From contig OY744461.1 of the NCBI GenBank assembly GCA_963556145.1, positions 5,218,891 through 5,282,890 of the forward strand: a DNA stretch of 64,000 bases, in the 5' to 3' direction. The position numbers and the translations under genes are program-made. Shown piece by piece: positions 11,055 through 23,275 of the stretch. The notes under the pieces are model-generated. The model was not told the DNA's origin and did no database searches. It worked only from the letters and a program-made list of their open reading frames with translations. Every line of letters begins with the position of its first letter. Positions within the stretch are counted from its first letter, which is position 1. This stretch comes from Hygrocybe punicea. Its lineage: Eukaryota; Basidiomycota; Agaricomycetes; Agaricales; Hygrophoraceae.

Positions 11055-11370
11055 GCTTAGTAAATATGCATATACAGGGAAAGAAATGTGTTAAGATATA
11101 CCATTGATCAGGTCTGCATGCCTTCAGTACACATCAAACACATCAAACACGTCAAACACGTCAAAAGGTTTTTCCAAACAAATCACGTGATCGTATCTCG
11201 GGATGTTTGTTATTGATTATCAATAATTGTAATTAATATGAACAACATTTATTTAATAATTAATTTTGTATAGTCCACTTCAGGATATAATGTCGAACTT
11301 GTGGGGGACAATCCCTGTGACCCAGATGGCCACCTCTGGGACATCCATATTCAACTTTGTAGAGGGTTGG
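11055..11370. other. AT-rich stretch, short 10-bp repeat
   Basis: No gene seen. A CATCAAACAC/GTCAAACACG decamer is repeated about four times at 11131-11165. This is where an upstream first exon of the dioxygenase-like pseudogene could have been, but none is recognisable. Confidence 0.4.
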
Positions 11371-11374
11371 AGTG

Positions 11375-12050
11375 AATCGTGCACAGACTGCACGGTCACA
11401 ACTCCTGTGGCCCCGACGACCACCCTCCATGATATCCTCAAGCGTTGCAGAGGATGGAGGAGGGCCATGCACAGACTGCATGGCCACAACATCCATGGCC
11501 CAGATGGCCATCCCCCAAGCCACAATCTAGCATATATTTAGTCTCAATGGAGGTCCGGCAACAGCCTGGACTTGGGCTATCAATGGGTCCAGAGAGACTG
11601 CCACTTGGGCAAAGCAGCTATACCCTACCTGCTGCCAACGCGTCTCAGCAGAGTTCCGATGAAGTCCCGGTCTTGAGTCATCGAAGGGTCCATGGAGACA
11701 GCTGGCAGGGGCATGGATACAAGCAACTAGAGGGTGGGGGTGAACCACGCACAGACTGCATGATCACGACTCCCGTGGCCCAGACAGCCACCCTCTGATG
11801 TCCACGTTCAAATTTGTAGAGGGTTGGAGTGAATTGTGCACAGACTGCATGATCACACCTCCCGTGGCCCCGACAACCACCCTCCATGATATCCTCAAGC
11901 ATTGTGGAGGATGGAGGAGGGCCATGCACAGACTGCATGGCCACAACATCTGTGGCCCAGATGACTGTCCCCCCAAGTCATTTAGGAGGGCAGAGGAGGA
12001 TCGTGCACCGACTACACGATCACACCTTCTACAGCCCAGATGGCCACCCT
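11375..12050. repeat. Diverged tandem repeat block
   Basis: A module containing CACAGACTGCATG, then a TCAC/CCAC stretch and GTGGCCCAGATGGCCA recurs at about 11385, 11465, 11750, 11838, 11924 and 12003. A larger unit of roughly 150 bp (11395-11525) is repeated almost intact at 11820-11965. Frames in the block mirror each other on the two strands and do not look like genes. Confidence 0.75.
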
Positions 12051-12287
12051 TCTAGACATTACGAAGTACTATGATAGATATAACAGTACTGGATAATATA
12101 GAAATCAACAAAACTCACCTTTATGGTCCGTTTGAATGTGGATGGTGGTTGTCGAAGAGCAAGTGTACAACAACCTGTGTGGATGCGACATGTCAAAATA
12201 TAAACACCGGTAATCTTTTCACAAAACTTTACTACATATACAACTACAAAATAATATAGCACCACTTACATTGGCATGTCATTGGTG

Positions 12288-12625
12288 ATGGCAACGAGAT
12301 GCCAGGGGTCTAAAAGGGTGGGTCCTTGTTGAAAACAGTGCAGGGAAGTGGTAGTTGGTGGGTGAAAACAGCGGTTCTGAGGGTTGAGGCCCATGACGGC
12401 GACGGGGGTAAACGCGCACATATGGCAGCTCATTCGCGATGGAAACGAGATGCCGGGGGTCTAAAGGGGTGGGTCCTTGTCGAAAACGGCGCGGGGAAGT
12501 GGTGGTTGGTGGGTAAAAACAGCGGTTCTGAGGGTTGAGGCCCATGACGGCGACGGGGGTAAACGCGCACATACGGCAGCTCATTCATGATGGCAACGAG
12601 ATGCCGGGGGTCTGAACAGGTGAGC
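12288..12625. repeat. ~150-bp satellite, site A
   Basis: Two full copies plus part of a third, period 151-153 bp, containing CGAGATGCC.GGGGTCTAAA, a TTG.CGAAAAC.G block and CGACGGGGGTAAACGCGCAC. The order of a CTCATT-like block, G-run and GTCGAAA resembles the arrays at 14.2-15.3 kb and 24.9-25.9 kb, suggesting one diverged satellite family at three sites. Confidence 0.75.
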
Positions 12626-12659
12626 CCCTGTCAACAATAGAAGGTTCAGTCTTGTTTTG

Positions 12660-13725
12660 CAGGGTCAAACATAAACTCACTGAATTGACCTGAACCCATT
12701 TTTTTTTCCTCCGGAGACGGCATGTCTATATCAATAGCCTACAGAAGAGCAAGGGAAGTGAGCCAGAAGTAAATGCATTGGAGTGCAATAGCCTACAGCA
12801 GAGCAAGAGATTTGAGCAAGAAGAAAACGCGTTGGAGTGCAACGCGACACGTCAAACATTCAACATGGTCATATATTCCCACGGTTCTGGTGGCACCAAT
12901 CTGGACCGCAAAAACAACCATAGGGACAATGGGAACATCTGAGATGAAGTCCCCATTGTTTTTATCCACAATGGATTGCAGGGCCATGGGGCGCCCTCTT
13001 AGTGCAGGTAGGTACCCACCCCTTCCTGCTATTTCCCCCACACACTGACCCCTGTCTGCCACTCGTTCTGGGCCAGGAACCCTCCCCCAACCATCTCTTC
13101 GCCTTTTCTCCAGCCATCCTGCTTTCCCGCCCCTTCCCCACCACCCAACACCCACCCCCAACTCTACACTTACCTGCCCCCCAACATCCATCCCTCCCCT
13201 CTAGCGCCCTCCCCCCATCAAGGCAGACCAAACCCAATGCTTCTGCGAAGGTTAGTATCCACTAGCTTGGCAGCAGCACCCCAAGTATGCCTATTTTTTA
13301 TTTCTTTTATTTCTCTTTTATTTCATGTATTTTCAAGTATATTAGTCTATACAATTACAATGTATGTATGACAATACACATATGATATATATAAAAATCT
13401 GCAAGAAAGGACAGCAGGATGGTGAATAAATTGTGCTCGTTGTCCACAACGACGAGCACGTGTGACCTGTAGTGATGGGCGGGATTGTGGCAATGGTGAC
13501 AAATTTGGGTATACACGGAATACTCTGACAAGGGACTCAGAAATGTGCTGAAGGGCTGACTGAACGTTGAGCTGAATGCTGAACACGCCTCCAGCAGGTG
13601 AAGCTGCCTAGTTAGTAACATAACAGGGACCTTGATACATTACTAATAAGTAAGGTTTGTGGTGACACACAGGTGCAGCAATAAAGTAAGATGCATATAG
13701 TATGTTAGCTGATGCAATTTTAAAT
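12660..13725. other. No confident gene
   Basis: Contains a 55-bp tandem duplication (12733-12843, AATAGCCTACAG units) and a C-rich stretch (13010-13215) with no coding support. From 13270 it is AT-rich. Confidence 0.4.
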
Positions 13726-13732
13726 TGCACAA

Positions 13733-13975
13733 CTTGTTTAGTGGGCCAGTGTTGTGCATGGCATGAACAAGTTCTTCTTTCTGTGTTTTTGCACAAAACA
13801 TATGAATAATCCTGAAATCCTTGGAATTTATATTTGTATAGTTTTTACCAGCATCAATAAAAGATTTCACTTGAAATATATAATTATCAATAAAGACAAT
13901 ATATGTATGTGACAATACCATATTGAATTATATGTTTTAAATGACCATATTAGCATATCATCTGATTTTAGCCTA
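13733..13975 (-). mobile_element. Helitron-like 3' end, minus strand
   Basis: On the minus strand, AATTATATATTTCAAG...ATTGATG leads into TTCATGCCATGCACAACACT, then GGCCCACTAAACAAG and a T. The GCCATGC/GCA.TGGC inverted repeat near the end and the AAG|T junction match the copies ending at 58737 and 59061. The 5' end is not identified. The hairpin followed by a fixed end and T is what a Helitron 3' terminus looks like, although CAAG rather than CTRR is atypical. Confidence 0.5.
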
Positions 13976-14194
13976 TTTTTGCTTATTGGCTGATATTGCC
14001 CTATACAGAGCCCAGAGGGAATGGGAAAAAGCAGGAGTAGTAGAAACACAGTAGTATAACATAATATGCACTAGCAGATGATGTATCATAAACATTGCAT
14101 TAGATTTCAGAGATATATTTGGAAATTGATTATATAATATTTAATTTTTATGTAACAAACAAATATACTGGTCCAAAAATAGAGAGCCTGAGCT

Positions 14195-15330
14195 TTCTGA
14201 CCTCGCGATTTCAACAGAAACAGGACAAAAGGGGGTGTACATGACCCAGCGGTGTGGGACGAGTTGTCCTGGTCGATAAAAAAGGGGTTGGTGGTGGTGG
14301 TTAGACAAACAGCCAGAATGCGAAGTCCTGCAACCCCCCAACCGCTCGTTTCCAACAGAAACAGAGCATGGGGGTGTAGACTGATGGGGAGTGGTTGAAA
14401 CCGGGGGGAGCAGGGGCATCCTGGTAGTTGAGAAAAGGAGGTTAGTGGTGGTTGGGCGGACAGCTGGAGTGTGAGGGCCTGAAAGCCCCCGACTGCTCAT
14501 TTTCCACACTAACAAGGTGTGGGGGGTGTAGACTGGCCATGGGTGGTCAAAAACAGCGCGTGACAGGGTGTCTTGGTAGTTGAATAGAGGGTTTGGTGGT
14601 GGTTGTGCAGACAGATGGAATGTGAAATCCTGAGACCTCCAAACCGCTCATTTTCAACAGAAACAGAGCGCCGGCGGTGTAGACTAGCCAGGGGTGGTTG
14701 AAAATGGGGTGGGCAGGGGCATCCTGATAGTTGCAAATGGGGGGTTGGGGTTTAGACACAGAGTGGCAAGGTGACGGGAGTGGGGCCTCCCACTTCTCAT
14801 TGTCAATGCAAACAGCACGTCAGGGGTCTATTCGAGACAGGGGTGGTCAAAAATGGGCATGTAAGGAGGTGGTGTGGGTGTGGAATGAGTGAGGGTGGGG
14901 GGTTTGAGCAAAGGGTGGAAAGGCGATGGTTTTGTACGCCCTGAGCTCTCATTTTGGACACAGAGGAGATGCTGGGAGTGTAGTCGAGTTGTGGTGGTCG
15001 AAAATGGGTGCCTTAGATGATCAAAAAGTGGGAGGGTGAAGGTTGGACACAGAGTAGCAAGGCAACAGTACTGGGGCACCTGACATCTCGTTTTCAACCT
15101 GAACAAGATGGTTGGGTTCTCCTCGAGCTGGGGGTGGTCAAGATGTGTGAGGCCAGGCATTGAGTCGTAAAAGTTCGAAGTTGGAGCCCAGGGCAGAAGA
15201 TAGGAGAGTGAGGCATTGAGACCCTCTGGCCTCTCGTGTTGACCCCAAACGGGGTGTGGGGGTTGATTTACATTGGGCCAGGTCAAAATCTCTGGGATGA
15301 CGTGTCTTAACTGGTGAAAAAGTCGGGGGA
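14195..15330. repeat. ~148-bp satellite, site B
   Basis: About eight diverged copies. The block CTC.TTTTC.AACA.AAACA.AG followed by a G-run and GTGGT(C/T)GAAA recurs near 14195, 14340, 14493, 14640, 14790, 14946, 15083 and 15229, a spacing of about 137-156 bp. Pro/Thr/Ser-rich minus-strand frames here are by-products of the repeat. Confidence 0.75.
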
Positions 15331-15915
15331 GCCTCGGAAGTGTGAGTAACCCGTGACTCAGTGTGATAAGTTCCTTTTGTGATCATTTTTCACATCATGG
15401 AAATATTTTTTCTCATTCTTCTGAGCAGCATTCAATTTTTTACAATCATAAATGCCATATTCATGAAAATATTTGAGGACAAAGTTGAGAAAATCAAGAC
15501 TACTCATCATTTTGCTCAAAAAAAAGCAGTAAGATTTTAGAATTTGGCACGATGGGTGATTTCAAAATTTAATTAATTAACTAATTAATTAACTACGGAT
15601 GATCTGCCTGGACTCGTAAGAATTTAGGGACCGACTCATAACATAGAAGCCATGGAGCAGATTAATATTATATAATAGATTCACAAAAGCAAATGAATTT
15701 ATCCTGATCATCTAACTCTATATACAAAGAATATTTTCAAAAGTGTGATATATTTATTGTAATCGGTGAAGTGTTTGATGCCAGCTGCTGGAAACATTTG
15801 AAATATGGCATTGTATTTAAAAGCAAAGGAACAAACCTAATGTGAGGGCAAGTCATAATGACCAGCTTCATAAGAACAGCCATCGAATCACCAGATTCCA
15901 GCAGCTTTACGATGT
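15330..15915. other. AT-rich, no gene seen
   Basis: Contains a run of AATT/TTAATTAA units near 15570. No coding frame or element boundary is recognised. Confidence 0.5.
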
Positions 15916-16287
15916 TAGTGTTGCCACAGCTAAGGCTAATAGCTGGCTACTAGCCATTAGCTTAGCTGATTTTAGCTTAGCTGATTTTAGCTAAGCTAAT
16001 GGCTAATCTCCAGCTAATCACTAAGGCTAAAGTATTTCAGAAAGTTAGCTTAGCTGTAGCTGAAGCTAAGGGAAGATAAAAATAATATCATCTCAGAACA
16101 GCCTAGAAATACCTAAAAAGGATATCATACCTGACTAATAGTCATTAGCTTAGCTGACTTTAGCTTAGCCATAGCTGCAGCTAGTACTTGGCTAGTGGCT
16201 AAGGCTAAGACATTTTTCATGAATTAGTTTAGCTTTAGCTGCAGCTAATTTAGCCACGGCTAGGCTAGCTTAGCTGTGGCAACACTA
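15916..16287. mobile_element. hAT-type MITE (element 2)
   Basis: A 372-bp element with termini TAGTGTTGCCACAGCTAAG and its reverse complement. It is flanked by TACGATGT (15908-15915) and TATGATGT (16288-16295), an 8-bp duplication with one mismatch. The interior is almost wholly TTAGCT/AGCTAA units. No coding capacity. The ends are the same as in element 1 and element 3 but the subterminal motif is different. Confidence 0.9.
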
Positions 16288-16739
16288 TATGATGTTCTGG
16301 GGCATTGTTGCAGACCGTACCTGTCCTCTTTGCGCATCTGTAATGCGTGATTGAGATTTCCAATCATCCGCAAAGAAAGACACGGATGTAAATTCGGCAT
16401 TGACACATCTGGATGCTGAGTTGAAGAGATTGTTCCACATTAATTTAAACAACATGTACTGTGAGGATTTTTAATGGTAATACCAATCAATAAGCCCAAA
16501 TGATGTAGTAACAATGGGAGAAAACAGCTTTGAAGCAAATGTGCAAGTGAATGTAAATTCAATACTTAAGTCAGCCTTGATTTCAATATTTAATTTAGCG
16601 TTGAATTCAAACTCGATTGAAAATTTAGATTCACTATTCAATTACTTATTCGTTTCAACTTTGAATGCAGTGATGACTCAATTCATGAATAACAAGGGTG
16701 ACTTGAGAGTTATGTAAATTTATAATTGGAAGATATAAT

Positions 16740-17155
16740 GGATAACAAATAGAACATGATGGATCAACTAATTTTGAATAAGTTTTTAATAGATGGATCT
16801 TAAAGTGAGTCATAAAATTAAATACAGAAGTTTGAAACACCCAACTCTCCTGCAATGTCTTTTATTCGGTACAATATTTCAGAATTCATCTTCAATGTTA
16901 ATATCATTTCATCACTCGACCAAATAGGGTATTTGAATGTTCAAATGATCAAGTGATCACAGTGATGTTTGAATGTTCAAATAATCACGTGACTCACGTG
17001 ATCAATGAATAAATCTATTTGAACGCTCAAAGAAAAAGAACATGATTGATCAACTAACAGTTAGTTGAATCAGTGTTTAATGGATGGATCGTAAAGTGAC
17101 TGATGAAATTAAATACAGAAGTTTGACACACCCAACTCTCCTGCAATGTTACGAG
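16740..17155. repeat. Direct repeat pair and shared repeat unit
   Basis: About 115 bp at 16745-16857 (GATGGATCAACTAA ... CACCCAACTCTCCTGCAATG) recurs at 17037-17148. Between them, 16858-16960 (TCTTTTATTCGGTACAATAT onward) recurs at 21243-21345 and is followed in both places by TTTGAATGTTCAAATGATCA-type units. These are remnants of one dispersed repeat. 16288-16740 upstream shows no gene. Confidence 0.8.
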
Positions 17156-17489
17156 TCTATATAAGGGAATCGTTCTATATGGCGAATTTTTCAACTCAGG
17201 GTCACACTCTAATTTGCCAAGCTGTGGGAACAAAATTTCCAAACTGTGGGAACAATTTTGAAGCCCTGGGAATAACTATGAAACTGTGTGACTGGGCGGA
17301 GTTGAGTGTGAGAATTTGTTGTCCCAATCAGCAAGAACAAGAAGGCAGCCGGATCACAGCTGCCTAGATCACAGATGCCAATTTGGGAATAGATACTGTT
17401 ATAGCACGGTTGCATCGCAGTTGCAAGCCACAAATGTTTGACAACTTTTTACAACTATTGAATGCATTGGTAGTGCAATGGAATGGTTA

Positions 17490-18150
17490 AATGCAAACAG
17501 TGCACACTTGTTGAACATGCTGAGCAGTATTCCACAAGGGTTCAGCAGGTTTCCCAGGTTGAGTCTGATGCATTGTCTTTGCACAAACATTTGTACAAAT
17601 GGTATATTGCATGTATCTGCAATGTAGGGACATATACTGAGTTTATTAGAATTGTTAATAATGTGAACAGTGCACCCTTGTCGAACAGGCCGAACAGTGT
17701 TCGACAACTGTTCAACAAGTGTCCCAGCTTTAGTCTGGTGCATTGCTCATGCACAAACACTTTTACAAAGATATATTGCATGTATCTTGGATGTAGCTAC
17801 ATGTACTGAGTTTATTAGAATTGTTAATAATGTGAATAGTGCACCCTTGTTGAACAGGCCAAACAGTGTTCAACAACTGTTCAACAAGTGTCCCAGCTTT
17901 AGTCTGGGGCATTGCTCATGCACAAACACTTTTATGAACAATGTATTGCATGTATCTTGGATGTAGCTACATGTACTGAGTTTATTAGAATTGTTAATAA
18001 TTTGAACAGCACCCTTGTCAAACAGGCCAAACAGTGTTCGACAACTGTTTGGCAGGTGTCCCAGCTTTACTCCCAGGCATTGTGTTTGCACAAACTCTTG
18101 TACAAACAATATATTCGATGTATCTGTGATCTAGCAAATTTACTATATGC
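17490..18150. repeat. ~170-bp tandem satellite
   Basis: About four copies, starting near 17490, 17664, 17836 and 18004. Each has CACCCTTGT.GAACAGGCC.AACAGTGTTC, GTGTCCCAGCTTTA, CATTGCTCATGCACAAACA and TGTACTGAGTTTATTAGAA. Frames inside follow the repeat and are not taken as genes. Confidence 0.9.
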
Positions 18151-19247
18151 ATTGAAATTATTATTAATAACCACGCAAAAAGTGAGTACCCAATACTGAG
18201 AATTTCGAGATATAATGAATATACTTTACCTTGAATACATTTGCTCTTCACCACACTATACCAATATCATAATTGAAATTCTGTCCTCAATAAATTCAAC
18301 ATTGAAAGTGAACATATCAAGAATTGACATCACAAATCTGAACAGAGAGTGATAATGACCTGTTTTCTGTAAAGTCAAAGTATAACCTCTGTGCTATGTC
18401 AGCAAACTTGTGCAATTCAAACTATGACATGTATGTGAAGTTGGTGAAAATGGTGATATCAATAACTATGCAAAATGAACTGGATGTGAGGTAAATTACA
18501 CAGTAACTATTACTAATGATAAAGTAGTGAAGTAGTTATATATATGCCAACATGAACGCAGGTCAGACTGTCCATGGGTCAGCCCAGGCTGCCCCTCAGC
18601 TGATTCTACTGGCCCTGACCCTGGCCCTTGAGGTTCGGTCCACCTTCAGCTGGCCCTGGCCCTGGGTCATAAGGGCCAGATCAGGGCCAGGCCAGGTCAG
18701 AGTTGGCCCAGGGTCAGCCTTGGCCCTCTATCTCAAAATTTTGTACATGCTCATAAATCTGTCTCTATGCGCTCTCCAATAACGGTATTTTAATCTACAT
18801 TGTCATTATTAACATCAAAATCTTCAATATATTTCTTCATAATTTCTCCTTCCACATCAAGCCTTTTATCTGCATACCCAACTTGTAGCTTTTGCAGTCT
18901 GCTAATTTGAATTTCTTCATTTTGAATCATCAAGGATCATCAGTGCATGTGCTCAACTATACAGGTTCAAGTTGTAGGTATAGCTAGATAGTTATGAGCC
19001 ATTTTTGGTAGCCTTTGATACTGTGGAGTTATGAACCTGTGGGGGACCCCAAGGCTAAAAGGATCTCCAACTATGGGAACTAACTATATAAGCTTGGTGG
19101 TTTAGGAAATGCTAAAGTATCCATGGTTAGAGTAAGCTAAACCACATACTTGTACCCCTAATATCTAAGAGGGCTGGGCGGGCTGTTTACTGACTTAGCC
19201 CTTTGCCCTTGAATGGAGGACAGGGCCAGCTAATCACTGGCCCAGCC
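18150..19247. other. No gene seen
   Basis: AT-rich with one GC-rich patch (18550-18730) of repeated GGCCCTGGCCC/CAGGGCCAG words. No splice-supported or domain-bearing frame. Confidence 0.45.
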
Positions 19248-20050
19248 TGTCATGACTAGCGGTCATGTAATGGTTCAGAGGGTCAAACAGTTGCATGATG
19301 TCGGCGTTAGTAGGGTTTTACGTTCAAGGGTCTTTCTTATGAGAGTGATCGTATGATTTGTAGAGGAAGGGTCTCAGGGATAAGGTTTGAGTGATGGAGT
19401 TGGGTGAAGTTTGTTACGTCTAGTACAACTGCTAGGAGGAATACAAGAGGTCAAAGTTAGGGTAGACTACGTGTAGCGCGATGTCTTTTATACCATTCCT
19501 CCCCTTCCGCAGTACCAGTGACGCGTCGTAAAGGCGACTCGCTCCGTCGCATTGGTGGGTCTACGTCTCCCCCGGCATTGAGGTGATTTGTGATCATGCC
19601 GGGCTGGCGTGCGGATTCGTCACGAGATCCGTAAGCGTCTGGGTACACGTCACCACGGCTGTCTAGTTCTTTGTGCGGGGATTTGTTGCCGTGTGACATG
19701 TCGTTGCTGCGGATCGTGGGGGGTCAGAATGCTTCAAACGTTGATAGGGGGATCTCGGGATCGGCGGTGATGGGGATTCGTTGCACCCCCCGGCATATCG
19801 CAATGAGGATGAATGTGTACACGATGATGATGGCGATGGTGGCGGCAATAACGGATTGGGTCATGATTGGAGGGAGTTTGTGCATGGGTAGTGAAAGTGG
19901 GTGTCTTATTGTCCTGGTGTGAGTGATGAGAGTGGTCTGTGGTGTTCTGTGAGAGTCGGGGATTTCAACCTCCGGTCAGGTGTCGTTATCACGGGTTCGT
20001 TGATGAAGTGGTAGAGGTTCCTTCCTGATCGGGAGTGGGCCTCCGTTCAG

Positions 20051-20056
20051 TATAAA
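20051..20056 (+). promoter_or_regulatory. TATA box of zinc-knuckle gene
   Basis: TATAAA lies 39 bases before the chosen ATG, inside the TG...CA element, so the element may drive its own transcript. Confidence 0.5.
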
Positions 20057-20094
20057 GTGTGGTTGGATTCTTCGTCCCATCTCTCATCAATGCG

Positions 20095-20703
20095 ATGTTT
20101 TCCCACTCGTGCCATCGTCTCATATTCTTCAAACGTTCTGCCCTCTTTAACCCGTCCCATCCTGTCGCGGTTGATTGTATTATGCACGAGTTCACCTGCC
20201 ACCTCTCCGACTCTGATCAGGATTTGTATTGGGCTACTGGTCGCTGTTTCGCTTGCGGGAAGGCCAAACATCATACGGAATGCTGCCACCTTGTTGCGCA
20301 CAACAAGAGGCTTCTGTGCGAGCTTCTGGCCGACCCGTTTGGTAAGTTCTGTCTTCTTTGTGGTGTTTGGTTATTGTTCTGATGGTTCTTTATGATAGCG
20401 TTGGATGATGCATTCCCGCCCTCGGACTACTCGTCCGAGGACTCGATGCCGTCGCAAGCGACGAAGGTTTCCTGGGGGTCCGACTCCGACGAGGACTTCT
20501 GGCCCCGGGATGCCTATGTGGACACCGGGGCGCCCTTCGGGCTGCGTGAGTTTCAGCCTCGTCTTCCCTTCGGCATCGCTGACACATTTAGGCGCAATTG
20601 TCGTGCAGCGATCGAACGGGCGCTGGAAGACCAGGTTCGTAACCTCATTGAAGACACCGTCCTCCAGGAGGTAATTAAGGAGGAGTATCTCGTAGATGAG
20701 TAG
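20095..20703 (+). CDS. Spliced zinc-knuckle protein in TG...CA element
   Basis: The start ATG at 20095 follows a TATAAA box. Exon 1 (20095-20341) contains C-F-A-C-G-K-A-K-H-H-T-E-C-C, a CX2CX4HX4C zinc knuckle of the type found in retroviral-like Gag proteins. The intron 20342-20399 is GTAAGT...GATAG, phase 1. Exon 2 (20400-20703) continues in frame with an acidic Ser/Asp segment (DYSSEDSMPSQ...SDSDEDFW), an R/E-rich helix-prone tail and the end KEEYLVDE before TAG. The product is about 182 residues. It looks like a small nucleic-acid-binding, Gag-like protein, but the match rests on the knuckle alone. Confidence 0.55.
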
Positions 20704-21164
20704 ATACTCCTTGATCGTAATAGTCGTACTCCCTTTCGGGGAGTTGTAGTTGTAGTCCGGTCCGGTCCCGCCCCTTTAAGGGGTTTGTAAATGTAAAAGC
20801 CCTTTCCCTGCTCCGCAGAGTGTGTGAATCGTAAGGGTTTGTCTGACGACCTGTCAAAGATCGTCATGAAAATAAGTGGTATCTGAGGAAAAATGTATGG
20901 GGGTGACATATTTTCATGACACAGCCCTGGCCCTGCCCATAGACAGTCTATGAACACCGCAAACTTGATATGAAAGATGTCAATGTGGGATCTGATATTG
21001 GGTTATGAAAATTTGGAAGGAATAGGATATAATCAATTATGAAATGTATATCATTGTAGTGTGGTTCAGAATGGTATCTGAATAGCATCAGTATGTAATA
21101 ATACAAGAAATATCAATAACTTTGCAAATATTTATTATCATAGCAGGGTAATAATTCCATATGA

Positions 21165-21242
21165 TTTTTATATACTTATGCTCTCATTGCTAAAAAGGGA
21201 CGAGTAACCTGCCATGCAAAGCAATGGCCCACACCCCACGAG
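21165..21242 (+). mobile_element. Helitron 3' end, same family as 47614
   Basis: From GCTAAAAAGGGACGAGTAAC through the GCCATGC AAA GCAATGGC hairpin to CCCACACCCCACGAG this matches the Helitron end at 47614, with one mismatch in the terminal CTAG (here CGAG). The flanking base is T, and 21243 onward equals the dispersed repeat at 16858, which lacks this sequence. That fixes the 3' boundary. The 5' end was not found, so length and coding content are unknown. Confidence 0.75.
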
Positions 21243-21480
21243 TCTTTTATTCGGTACAATATTTCAGAATTCATCTTCAATGTTAATATGATTTTATCAC
21301 TCAACCTAATAGGGTATTTGAATGTTCAAATGATCACATGACAGACATCACTTTCAAATAATCACATGACTCATGTGATTGAATAAATGTGTTTGAACAC
21401 TCGAATAATCACGTGACTCACATGATTGAATAAATGTGTTTGAATGCTCGAATAATCACACGAATCACAAGTTCGGTGGA
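21243..21480. repeat. Dispersed repeat with ~53-bp tandem units
   Basis: The first 100 bp match 16858-16960. Then three units of TCGAATAATCACGTGACTCA.ATGATTGAATAAATGTG, about 53 bp apart (21350-21470), contain CACGTG and its variants. 21480-22785 beyond it holds no recognisable gene. Confidence 0.7.
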
Positions 21481-22787
21481 ATATCTTATTTTATTATACT
21501 TGCTTAGAGTTCATTAGTGCAAAGAACATTGGATTGACTAAATGATTGCTGTCTTGAAAATTGAAGAATAGTTCTTTCGAAAAACGTGCATTAGAGAAAT
21601 TGTCAGCAACAACTTAATTCAGGGAGATATTAACTTGATGAAACCATAACTCCATATATTTAAACTTTATTCACATTGTTGAAAATTAGGCAAAGTTCTT
21701 GAACTTGCCAGCACCGTGATGTGATATGAACATCGTGTTCCTATTTTTCCCAAGCTTTGGCAATTCATGCATTGATTAATGCCACAATGGTATAATTTCC
21801 AAAAGTTTCCGAAAATTCAAATGCATTTTTACCTGGTGGATATATCAGGTTGAATGGACTTGATTTAAACATTTGTCATACGAGAACATAAAGAAATGTG
21901 CATGAATATGATCAGCGAGAACATTTGAATATTCAAGTGATCACGTGACTTTCGCATCATAAAGCTTGTAAGTTAGTCAACACGTTATACATGTGTTAGT
22001 GGAGGTATCTTGTTAATAGAGAACTTCCACGAGATGCATGCCTGGTTGTTGCTCATAGGGTAGATAGACCCCACCTCACTAAGGTGCAACTATGCACCGC
22101 AAACTCCACATTCGCTCATTTTTGTTAAAAATTTGATCAACAAATAAATAATTCATCCTTAAAGTAATCCATAGAACTCAGTTTGAAATGTCCTGGTTGC
22201 TTGATCCAAAGCGGAAATCAGACAGTTATTGCTGGGGAAGGAAGTTGTTCTTTTAACAAAAATTCTGCAACATTGACTTTGGGATACGAAGAATTTGCAG
22301 TCACTTCTGAAATTGTCAATGTAACACGTCGAAATCAGAGTTTGGGTACTGGAAAACATGTCCAAGACTTGGCCTTAAGAGGGCGGAAATCAATGTTATT
22401 CGATGTGATACATGATATGTCTGCCAAATAATGCAATGCTGACACCAGAATGCACCAACTAAAGTAGAGCTGGCTCAATAGCTATGACAAGGAAATGATA
22501 GAATCTTGTGATTTTGTGACTGTGGGAAAGTATTTCCTTTTTGGCTCAAATTCCACGAGTCAGATTGCTTCACAATGGACTATCATTTTTATTTCCCACA
22601 GTTAGAAATGATTTCACACGGCTTATTGAAATAAGTTCTCATGACTTGTAAAATCAGCATTAGCGACAATTTTGTCGTTGGTGGAAAACGACCACATAAA
22701 ACGATTCCCTTAACGGGACTCGTAATATAACATGCGTTATGCAATTTAATGTTATTGCTTACTTCGTCATGAACTTGGGAAGAGGGA

Positions 22788-22935
22788 AAAAAGAACTTGT
22801 TCATGCTAGTGTTGCCACGGCTTAGTCCGGAACCATTAGCCGTTGGAGCTGGACCGATAATTAGCCGAGCCGAGCCATTCACTCAGCTAACGGTTAAACC
22901 TCAGCTTAGCCACGGCTAGCTGTTATTAGCCGTTA
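22788..22935. mobile_element. hAT end abutting a cut Helitron-like end
   Basis: GAAAAAAGAACTTGTTCATGC (22788-22808), the lead-in of the Helitron-like 3' ends seen at 13.7 and 59.0 kb, is cut off by TAGTGTTGCCACGGCTTAG, an hAT terminus of the local family. TTAGCCG repeats follow. No second terminus or target duplication was found, so the hAT copy is truncated. Confidence 0.55.
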
Positions 22936-23275
22936 CCAAATATCCAAATTAGGAAATTTAGGTTTCCAGCCTTTTTGCTGGCTTCAACTTCACTTGGATA
23001 ACCCTCTGCTGCCTCCCATACCTCACGAACATGTACAGCCACAGTTCACAAGGTTTTCAGGTGTTTCTTTTTCCTTTTGCATATCTCCACATAGCCTACC
23101 TATGTACATGTACATGTATATGAAAAATACCTATTTCATTGTCTTCCTGAATAGATCCATATTAAGCCTCAAACTTGGCCCATGTAAGAATTTCCGAAAA
23201 GTCATTGCCATCCTTGAACAACTCGATTTCGATCCTCGTCGACTGCTGACAATATCTGCTTAGCCTTCTCGACCT

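Larger units (their letters stand above)
19248..20921 (+). mobile_element. TG...CA element, CAGCC duplication
   Basis: The 1674-bp unit begins TGTCATGA and ends TCATGACA, with an exact 5-bp duplication CAGCC at 19243-19247 and 20922-20926. Short TG...CA inverted ends plus a 5-bp duplication fit an LTR-class insertion. No copy of the left end occurs at the right end, so it behaves like one very long solo LTR, or a DNA element with 8-bp inverted ends. A TATAAA at 20051-20056 lies 39 bp before the ATG of an internal spliced gene. Confidence 0.75.
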
